A stretch of 64,000 nucleotides of DNA from contig SVNV01000009.1 in assembly GCA_015066705.1 (NCBI GenBank), forward strand, positions 1-64,000, in the 5' to 3' direction. The notes under the pieces were generated by a model, which made no database searches, was not told where the DNA came from, and worked only from the letters and a program-made list of their open reading frames with translations. The stretch comes from Ruminococcus sp. (lineage in GTDB: Bacteria; Bacillota; Clostridia; Oscillospirales; Ruminococcaceae). Below, piece after piece: positions 36,899-43,114 of this stretch. The position numbers and the translations under genes are program-made. The stretch's first letter is position 1. Every line of letters begins with the position of its first letter.

Positions 36899-37507
36899 AT
36901 GAATAATTTGGTATCAAGAATTTTAAGTTTTCTGACAAAGCAAAAAGTTATAAATCAAGATGAGGATACACAAGCATTTTATAGATATGGAATTGAGCTA
37001 TGCATATCATCAATATTAAATATTTTATTAGTACTTATTATCGGTGTAATTCTTAACTGTATTTTAGAAAGTATAGTTTTTCTTGTCATATTTATTTTTC
37101 TTCGTTCTTTTATGGGTGGCTATCACGCAAGCACTTATTTCCGCTGTAATCTATTAATGTGTACAAGTTTCACTTTATTATTTTTAATTTATGATAAAAT
37201 CACTTTAACAAATACTTTCTTTTTTATTATTTCAATAATATACATTTTTGTATCAACATTGATTTTTTGCCCGGTTGAAAATCCAAATAAACCAATTCCC
37301 CCAAAAAAGCAAGGCAAATTAAAAATATTAAGTATAATCCTATGCATTGCTTTTTTCGTTTTAGGAGTAATATTCATAACCAATAATATCAAACTTGGAG
37401 AAATGGTAATCTTAACAGAATTGCTTATTTCATGTTTGGTAATAATTGCAAAAATAAAAGAAAGGAGTTTGAAGAAAAATGTCAAGAATTATTGCAAATC
37501 TGATTGA
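36899..37507 (+). CDS. AgrB-like peptide-processing membrane protease
   Basis: The 202-residue protein has about five membrane helices and the AgrB active site: LRSFMGGYHA (His76) and Cys83 seven residues later, the same spacing as His77/Cys84 of Staphylococcus aureus AgrB. The late CPVENPNKP motif is also conserved. It cleaves the C-terminal tail of AgrD and forms the cyclic thiolactone or lactone intermediate. The ATG at 36899 is preferred over a longer frame through the promoter region. It overlaps agrD by 29 bases in another frame. Confidence 0.93.
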   Translation: MNNLVSRILSFLTKQKVINQDEDTQAFYRYGIELCISSILNILLVLIIGVILNCILESIVFLVIFIFLRSFMGGYHASTYFRCNLLMCTSFTLLFLIYDKITLTNTFFFIISIIYIFVSTLIFCPVENPNKPIPPKKQGKLKILSIILCIAFFVLGVIFITNNIKLGEMVILTELLISCLVIIAKIKERSLKKNVKNYCKSD

Positions 37508-37604
37508 AATGTTCGCAAAGAGAATGGCAATTGTGGCATGTGGTGCTGCTTCTACTTGGGGCGGTTATCAGGCTAAGGAACCAAAGAATATCTTTGAAAA
37601 GTAA
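37479..37604 (+). CDS. AgrD-like cyclic autoinducer precursor peptide
   Basis: The 41-residue peptide has an amphipathic leader (MSRIIANLIEMFAKRMAIVA), a core (CGAASTWGG) and a charged tail (YQAKEPKNIFEK). The tail aligns with HQPEEPK of Clostridium perfringens AgrD, whose five-residue ring is CLWFT. By that alignment the ring here is S25-T-W-G-G29, a serine lactone rather than a thiolactone. Cys21, four residues earlier, is the alternative ring former. AAAGGAG lies 10 bases before the ATG, which overlaps the end of agrB. The tail acidic/proline pattern is the AgrB recognition region. Confidence 0.9.
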   Translation: MSRIIANLIEMFAKRMAIVACGAASTWGGYQAKEPKNIFEK

Positions 37605-37639
37605 GATATTCAAAATAATATTCATACAAAAGACACTTT

Positions 37640-37681
37640 ATTTAAAGAATCTCTCGTTTGCAATAGAGAGATACTTTAAAT
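37640..37681. repeat. Long imperfect inverted repeat after agrD
   Basis: ATTTAAAG-A-ATCTCTC, a 10-base loop, then GAGAGAT-A-CTTTAAAT: a 15-bp stem with one A-A mismatch. No U tract follows. It may stabilise the agrBD message, be a processing site, or be an operator. Confidence 0.6.
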
Positions 37682-37708
37682 GTCATTTGTGAATAGTTGC
37701 CTACTATG

Positions 37709-37748
37709 ATATCAAGGGTTTTGCTCAAAAGCCCTTGATATATTTCTT
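37709..37748 (+). terminator. agrBD terminator
   Basis: ATATCAAGGG pairs with CCCTTGATAT; inside it TTTTG and CAAAA also pair. It is followed by TATTTCTTATT. Confidence 0.78.
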
Positions 37749-37824
37749 ATTATGCAGACATGTACGTTTCTTAATTCAAAACTTGCATCTACATTTAATA
37801 CAAATTCAAATATAACAAATGTTA

Positions 37825-37853
37825 TTGACACTCTACTATTTTTACATTTTACT
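37825..37853 (+). promoter_or_regulatory. Possible dgt promoter
   Basis: TTGACA, 17 bases, TTTACT, about 33 bases before the dgt start. The -10 is weak. The 281 bases between agrD and dgt otherwise hold the inverted repeat and the terminator. Confidence 0.5.
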
Positions 37854-37885
37854 ATTACTAAAAATCAGAAAAGGATACCCCAAAT

Positions 37886-39313
37886 ATGATGTACTGGTCC
37901 AAGCTTTTATGTGACACAAGACAAACCAACGCAAAAACAATTAACAAACACGATATGCGAAGCGAATTTCAAAAAGACTATCACAGGATAATTTGCAGTG
38001 CATCTTTCAGACGTTTACAGGATAAAACTCAGGTTTTTCCTCTCGACAAAAGCGATTTTGTAAGAACCCGACTTACTCATTCACTTGAAGTTTCGTCATT
38101 TGCAAAATCCTTGGGACAAACATCATTTCAATACTTAATTGATAATAAACCCGAAGAAAAAATAACTCCTGAGATTAAGGAAAATGTATGCAGTATTCTT
38201 GAATGTGCAGGACTTCTTCACGATATTGGTAACCCTCCGTTTGGGCATTTTGGCGAAGAAGCAATCAGAAATTGGTTCAGGAATAATCTAAGCAAAATCA
38301 AATTTGAAGATGATACTCTTGATAAATATCTGAATGAACAAATGAAAAACGATTTGTATCATTTTGAAGGTAATGCCCAGGCATTACGTCTTTTGACAAA
38401 GCTCCATTATCTTGTCGATAAAAACGGAATGCATTTAACCTATGCACTTCTTAACACATTGATAAAATACCCTGTTTCTTCCTGCGAAATCAATAAAAAC
38501 AGTGGTAACATCAAGGATAAGAAAATGGGATATTATCTCGCTGAAAAAGAGCTGTTTGAAAACATTACATCATCCACGGGTGCTGCAGGTTATAGATATC
38601 CTCTTACATATTTACTTGAAGCTGCCGACGACATAGCTTATCATACGGCTGATATTGAAGATGCCGTAAAGAAAGGTTTTCTTACATATCATAGACTTCT
38701 TAAAGAACTCAAAAGCGATAAATATATTAATTTATGCGCTGATGACGAGGAACTCAAAAGCTATATGAGTTGCATAAACAATCTTGAAGAACGATACAAG
38801 AGGTCATTAGAAAAAAATATAATCAATCCGGAACTCAACGCAGTGCAGAACTGGGTTATTTCTGTTCAGGGATATCTACTTTTTTGTGCTACATATGGAT
38901 TTACAATAAACTATCGTGACATTATGTCAGGAAAATTCACTCAAGAAATATTACAAACCACATATGGTGCTACACTTATATATGCTTTGGGTGATATAGC
39001 AAAAGAATTGGTATTTAAATCAAAAGAAATCTTAAAAGCAGAAACTACGGCCGGAAACATAATTACTTACCTGCTTGATAAGCTCGTACCTGCCGTTGTG
39101 AATTATGAAAAGGGCGTAAAGTTGTCTCCTATGGATGAAAGACTTATGAGTCTTATTTCGGATAATTATCTTGAGATATACGAAATATACTCCAATGGCA
39201 AAACCAAAGATGAAAAGCTGTATCTGAGATTACTGCTTGTAACAGATTATATTTGCGGAATGACTGACAGTTATGCAAAACAGCTTTATCGTGAACTTAA
39301 TGGAATTGATTAA
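37886..39313 (+). CDS. dgt: dGTP triphosphohydrolase (HD domain)
   Basis: The 475-residue protein has the Dgt N-terminus (RSEFQKDYHRIICSASFRRL, then QDKTQVFPLD), the first HD-domain His in TRLTHSLEVSSFA and the HD pair in LLHDIGNPPFGHFGEEA. A further Asp is in LEAADDIAYHTADIEDA. It cleaves dGTP to deoxyguanosine and triphosphate. Some dGTPases limit phage by draining dNTPs, but nothing here shows that role. It lies in the AT-rich island between agrBD and small genes and is monocistronic. AAAGGAT precedes the start. Confidence 0.92.
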   Translation: MMYWSKLLCDTRQTNAKTINKHDMRSEFQKDYHRIICSASFRRLQDKTQVFPLDKSDFVRTRLTHSLEVSSFAKSLGQTSFQYLIDNKPEEKITPEIKENVCSILECAGLLHDIGNPPFGHFGEEAIRNWFRNNLSKIKFEDDTLDKYLNEQMKNDLYHFEGNAQALRLLTKLHYLVDKNGMHLTYALLNTLIKYPVSSCEINKNSGNIKDKKMGYYLAEKELFENITSSTGAAGYRYPLTYLLEAADDIAYHTADIEDAVKKGFLTYHRLLKELKSDKYINLCADDEELKSYMSCINNLEERYKRSLEKNIINPELNAVQNWVISVQGYLLFCATYGFTINYRDIMSGKFTQEILQTTYGATLIYALGDIAKELVFKSKEILKAETTAGNIITYLLDKLVPAVVNYEKGVKLSPMDERLMSLISDNYLEIYEIYSNGKTKDEKLYLRLLLVTDYICGMTDSYAKQLYRELNGID

Positions 39314-39333
39314 GTCTGAAAAGACTTTTTTCG
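39312..39333 (+). terminator. dgt terminator
   Basis: AAGTCT-GAAA-AGACTT with TTTTTT after it, overlapping the stop codon. Confidence 0.78.
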
Positions 39334-39422
39334 ATAATAGAAACTAAGAGGACATGCATATTGTAATCTATGAGTGATTATGATACAATATACATGAGAT
39401 TCCTCAAAATGTAATGGAGAAA

Positions 39423-39749
39423 TTAATATGAGTAATATGTTTTATTACGAATTTTATATGAATCAAAATACCCATCACCATCATTGTCGTTACCTTTTGG
39501 TTCAACACAAATTATATGCATATAGTCTCTGTTATTTAAAACATTCCCATATATCTCAGCAGAATCTTTATTCTTTTCTTTTTTATAAGTCTCAAACTCA
39601 AAGTCAACATCATACTTTTCTTTCATATAATCGACGACAAATTCACCAGCAGCTTCGGGGTCCATTTCTGGTTTCTTTTCTTTATCATCACACCCCGTCA
39701 TCGTCAGAAACATAATGGCCATTGTTATTATTGATATGAGTTTTTTCAC
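39423..39749 (-). CDS. Small lipoprotein of unknown function
   Basis: The ~108-residue protein has a signal peptide ending in the lipobox TMTGC, then a charged linker and a folded part with GNDNDGDGYFDSYKI, an Asp-rich loop like a calcium-binding EF-hand-type loop. The family is not recognised. The GTG at 39749 is preferred: GGGGGG lies 7 bases upstream. The opposite-strand frame over the same stretch is a shadow. It is within the island. Confidence 0.65.
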   Translation of the reverse strand: MKKLISIITMAIMFLTMTGCDDKEKKPEMDPEAAGEFVVDYMKEKYDVDFEFETYKKEKNKDSAEIYGNVLNNRDYMHIICVEPKGNDNDGDGYFDSYKIRNKTYYSY

Positions 39750-39860
39750 AACCACACCCCCCGTTAATATGTTAACTTATTATACATTGTAACATATGTT
39801 CCATTTAATGTCGACAAAAAATCTATCCAAACCTCACCGTTTGATTTTATGCAAAACACA

Positions 39861-39894
39861 GAGCAGACTTGGATTTCTTGTCCCAAATCTGCTC
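39861..39894. other. Hairpin in the gap before the 59-residue gene
   Basis: GAGCAGA-C-TTGG pairs with CCAA-A-TCTGCTC. It is not followed by a U-run. The remaining sequence from 39756 to 40109 is AT-rich, with no gene, promoter pair or known RNA recognised. Confidence 0.45.
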
Positions 39895-40109
39895 TTAATC
39901 TCATAATATTACACCTTGCTTTTCGCCGGCATTAATCTTTCCACTGACATTGCTATATCTTCTGCACAAGCAAACGAATCAGACCTTTTGGGTTTATTCT
40001 ATTTTTTCTGAATAATTTCACATTTTTGGGAGAAGATATTACAGAAAAGGCTTCGTTTGTATGTTCAGATACAAATGTCAAGCCATCATCATTTAACTGA
40101 GGTGAATAT

Positions 40110-40289
40110 ATGGATAAAAATGAAATGCCTGTGGGATTTGGAATGGCACTTGCTATGAATCCTGATGCTATGGAGAAATTCGCAGCACTTCCCGAGGTCA
40201 AAAAGCAGGAAATCATCAGCGGTACACACTCTGTTTCTTCCAAGGAGGAAATGCGACAGTATGTAGAAAATATCAGAACAGCCTATTGA
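40110..40289 (+). CDS. Conserved-looking 59-residue small protein
   Basis: It starts MDKNEMPVGFGMALAMNPDA, continues MEKFAALPEVKKQEIISGTH and ends SVSSKEEMRQYVENIRTAY. TGAGGTGA lies 5-6 bases before the ATG. The composition is that of a real folded helical protein: no low complexity, and Ala/Glu/Lys-rich helices. Similar short proteins occur widely in Clostridia with no known function. No cysteine, signal peptide or membrane segment is present. Confidence 0.78.
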   Translation: MDKNEMPVGFGMALAMNPDAMEKFAALPEVKKQEIISGTHSVSSKEEMRQYVENIRTAY

Positions 40290-40316
40290 TGACTCTATAC
40301 TGCATCATAATTGCAT

Positions 40317-40349
40317 ACAAAAACACGGCACAGTTTTTTTCTGCACCGT
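40317..40349 (-). terminator. Terminator of the GH51-GH5 operon
   Basis: On the minus strand ACGGTGCAG pairs with CTGTGCCGT, then GTTTTTG. Confidence 0.78.
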
Positions 40350-40395
40350 GTTTTTTATTCTTATTTGTATATTCCTACGATTGTATCAGCGATTT
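40317..40395. repeat. Direct repeat copy B (GH5 3' end plus terminator)
   Basis: Partner of 30852-30929. It contains the terminator and the last codons of the intact GH5 gene. The two copies are ~9.4 kb apart in the same orientation. Confidence 0.85.
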
Positions 40396-41527
40396 CATCA
40401 GAGAACCATTTTACATTGTTTCTGTCAAAGATTCCGAAGTTTTCGTTTCCGTTTGTGTAATAGCCATTATCCCACCATATACACGGAATGCCCACCGACT
40501 TAGCTGTTGTGAGGTAATGTGTAAGCCAGTTTACAACCTCTGTGTCATCATCATACGGAACTTTATTTACTGCACCGTACTCAGTTATAATTACAGGAAT
40601 TCCCTTGTCTACAAGGTTTCCCTTAAGGCTGTTGAACAGATTGTCGATTTCATAATTCTTAGTGCCGTCCCATTTGAAAAGCTCCCAGCTCTGGCCCGGG
40701 CTGTATGTGAATGCATACGGAGTGTAAGCGTGAATTGACATACCGATATGCTCATCATTTTCAGGGAAAGTTACAGCTGTAATTGCATTGTAAGTAGAAG
40801 TAGCAGCAAAAGATGTTATGAGAAGAAGTCTGGTTTCGTTGTTTCCACCTGTTTCTCTTACAGTTTCTACGAATTCGTGGTTAAGACGATTTACGCATTC
40901 TCTTCCTTCTTCTGTACCGCCATTCCACTCGTTTGTTCCACCCTTTACACGAGGTTCATTAAGACCTTCAAAAATCAGATGGTCTCCGTAGTCGATAAAT
41001 CTTTCTGCAACCTGAGTCCAGATAGCTATATGCTTTTCGCTTGCTTCTTCGATATGCTCATTGTCAGGAATTCTCCAGTCTTCCTCGTGGTGAGAGTTTA
41101 CGATAACATACATATCGTTATCAATAGCGTAATTAACAACCTCCTGAACTCTGTCAAGGAATTCTGTTTTTATTGTGTAATCAGGAGCTGCACCTGTAAA
41201 CTGGCCCCAGGTCACAGGAATTCGGATTGTATTAAAGCCCTTATCAGCAATAGCGTCAATCATTTCTTTGGTTGTAGCAGGATTTCCCCATGCAGTTTCG
41301 CCACCGATTGAGTCAAAAGTGTTACCCAGATTCCAGCCACCCTTCATTTCAGCTACAAGCTCAGCAGCAGTCAGGTCGCGCATTTCGCCTGTGCGGTCAG
41401 GTGTAACAACCTCAGGCTTTTTTGTTTCTTCAGTACCTTTTGAAGGAGTATCATTCTTATCGCAACCGCTTGCTAAAATCATCAAGGTCGAAAGACCTAC
41501 GCACAGAAGCTTCTTAAATGTTTTCAT
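40361..41527 (-). CDS. GH5-family secreted endoglucanase (lipoprotein)
   Basis: The 388-residue protein has a lipobox LASGC (Cys23), a short linker and one GH5 catalytic domain. Landmarks are GWNLGNTFD, GFNTIRIPVTWGQF, NSHHEEDW, acid/base Glu in IFEGLNEPR and nucleophile Glu in VIITEYGA. The closing block CIWWDNG also fits. It is a retaining beta-glycanase; cellulose or mixed-linkage glucan is likely but GH5 subfamilies also use xyloglucan and mannan. No carbohydrate-binding module or dockerin is present, so it is cell-anchored. It starts 9 bases after the GH51 gene, with AGGAGG overlapping that stop. Confidence 0.92.
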   Translation of the reverse strand: MKTFKKLLCVGLSTLMILASGCDKNDTPSKGTEETKKPEVVTPDRTGEMRDLTAAELVAEMKGGWNLGNTFDSIGGETAWGNPATTKEMIDAIADKGFNTIRIPVTWGQFTGAAPDYTIKTEFLDRVQEVVNYAIDNDMYVIVNSHHEEDWRIPDNEHIEEASEKHIAIWTQVAERFIDYGDHLIFEGLNEPRVKGGTNEWNGGTEEGRECVNRLNHEFVETVRETGGNNETRLLLITSFAATSTYNAITAVTFPENDEHIGMSIHAYTPYAFTYSPGQSWELFKWDGTKNYEIDNLFNSLKGNLVDKGIPVIITEYGAVNKVPYDDDTEVVNWLTHYLTTAKSVGIPCIWWDNGYYTNGNENFGIFDRNNVKWFSDEIADTIVGIYK

Positions 41528-41536
41528 AAAATCCTC

Positions 41537-43018
41537 CTAATCTTTTTTAAATTTAAGCACATTCCACGAGTGTGGAAGAAGTGTTATTCTGTCTGTTACT
41601 GCCACATTTTCAGGCTTGACCTCGTCAGGCTTTTCCTCGCTGTTTTCAGCCTTAAGGTCATTATGGAAAAGCTGAGTATGCTCATAAAGAGTATATTTTT
41701 CTCCCTTTTCAAAGTCAATATCAAGCTGAATTTCCTCATCAAGTGAACGGTTCACCGCAAAAACTGTCAGGTTTCCGTCACCGTCATTTACACAGGCATT
41801 AGTGAGGTAAGGCACTTCTGGAATTTCAGCAGTGTTATATGTTTCACAGCTTGTGTCCGTTTTAAGTGCTGTTCCTCTACCATAAATTGAAGCGTCGAGG
41901 TAAGGATAAAAAATAGTCTGTGCCCACATACCCCCGCCTGTTCTTGTCATAATAGGAGCAATAACATTTACAAGCTGTGCAAGACAGGCAATCTTAACAC
42001 GGTCAGAATTATTGATAAGTGTTATCAGCAGTGAACCTACAACAAGTGCATCCTCAAAGTTATAAATATCCTCAAGAAGCGGTGGAGCTACTGTGTATTT
42101 CTCAATTTTCTTATCCTGCTCAGCGCTATGGAACCACACGTTCCATTCATCAAAGGAAAGGTTTATGGTTTTGTCAGTATTCTTTTCAGCCTTAACCTTA
42201 TCGCAGATACCCGCAACAGTTTTAATGAATCTGTCCATACTTTCCGACTGAGAAAGATATTTCGGAGTATCGTTATCAGGGTTTCCGTAATAATTATGAA
42301 GAGAAATATAATCAATATGCTCATAGCACTTTCTCAGAACGGTTTCTTCCCAAGTCCCAAAGGTCGGCATATATATATGTGAGCTTCCGCAGGCCACAAG
42401 CTCAATACCCGGGTCAACAAGCTTCATAACCTTGGCTGTTTCGCAAGCCTTTTTAGCATAGTCCTCTGCCGAAAGACAGCAAATCTGCCACGGGCCGTCC
42501 ATTTCATTTCCAAGGCACCAAAGCTTTATTCCGAATGGCTTTTCAAAGCCGTTTTCTTTTCTTTTATTTGCGTAATATGTATCAATATCAAGGTTACAGT
42601 ATTCAACGATATTTCTCGCTTCATCAGGGCCTCTTGTGCCGAGATTTACAGCCATCATAATTTCTGTTCCGACACGCTTTGCCCATTCCTGAAACTCGTC
42701 AATTCCCACTTCGTTTGTTTCGATTGACTGCCAGGCAAGGTCAAGCTTTTTAGGGCGAAGCTCTTTTTTACCTGTTCCGTCTTCCCAGTTATAACCCGAA
42801 ACAAAATTACCCCCGGGATATCTCACAATAGGAACATTCAGTTTTTTCACACATTCAAGAACGTCTCCACGAAAGCCCATATCATCTGCTGTTTCGTGGC
42901 TCGGCTCATAAATTCCGCCGTAAACCGCTCTACCAAGATGCTCTATAAAAGAACCATAAATACGTTCATCAATCTGAGAAATGGTTTTTTCTGTGTTTAT
43001 TGTAATTTTCGCCTTCAT
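41537..43018 (-). CDS. GH51 alpha-L-arabinofuranosidase
   Basis: The 493-residue protein starts MKAKITINTEKTISQIDERI, has GGIYEPSHETADDMGFR and VRYPGGNFVSGYNWEDG, acid/base Glu in WCLGNEMDGPWQ and nucleophile Glu in SFDEWNVW. A C-terminal beta-sandwich ends LLPHSWNVLKF. No signal peptide is present, so it acts in the cytoplasm on imported arabino-oligosaccharides. It pairs with the secreted GH5 as one operon for hemicellulose use. A short U-poor gap upstream contains the terminator of the EAL gene; no clear promoter was identified. Confidence 0.95.
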   Translation of the reverse strand: MKAKITINTEKTISQIDERIYGSFIEHLGRAVYGGIYEPSHETADDMGFRGDVLECVKKLNVPIVRYPGGNFVSGYNWEDGTGKKELRPKKLDLAWQSIETNEVGIDEFQEWAKRVGTEIMMAVNLGTRGPDEARNIVEYCNLDIDTYYANKRKENGFEKPFGIKLWCLGNEMDGPWQICCLSAEDYAKKACETAKVMKLVDPGIELVACGSSHIYMPTFGTWEETVLRKCYEHIDYISLHNYYGNPDNDTPKYLSQSESMDRFIKTVAGICDKVKAEKNTDKTINLSFDEWNVWFHSAEQDKKIEKYTVAPPLLEDIYNFEDALVVGSLLITLINNSDRVKIACLAQLVNVIAPIMTRTGGGMWAQTIFYPYLDASIYGRGTALKTDTSCETYNTAEIPEVPYLTNACVNDGDGNLTVFAVNRSLDEEIQLDIDFEKGEKYTLYEHTQLFHNDLKAENSEEKPDEVKPENVAVTDRITLLPHSWNVLKFKKD

Positions 43019-43050
43019 ATCAAATCACCTCATTACAATACTGAATATTT

Positions 43051-43085
43051 AAACAAAAACCAGACCATTTTAATAGACAGTCTGG
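43051..43085 (-). terminator. Terminator of the EAL gene
   Basis: On the minus strand CCAGAC pairs with GTCTGG over a 14-base loop, then TTTTTGTTT. Confidence 0.72.
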
Positions 43086-43114
43086 TTTTATTGTTTTTTT
43101 AAAATTTCCAGGTC

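Noticed and set aside
39428..39715. Plus-strand frame opposite the small lipoprotein
   Set aside because: Tyr/Gln/His-rich translation; the minus strand encodes a clear signal peptide with lipobox.
39953..40243. Minus-strand 96-residue frame over the 59-residue gene
   Set aside because: No ribosome site; the plus-strand frame has a good one and protein-like composition.
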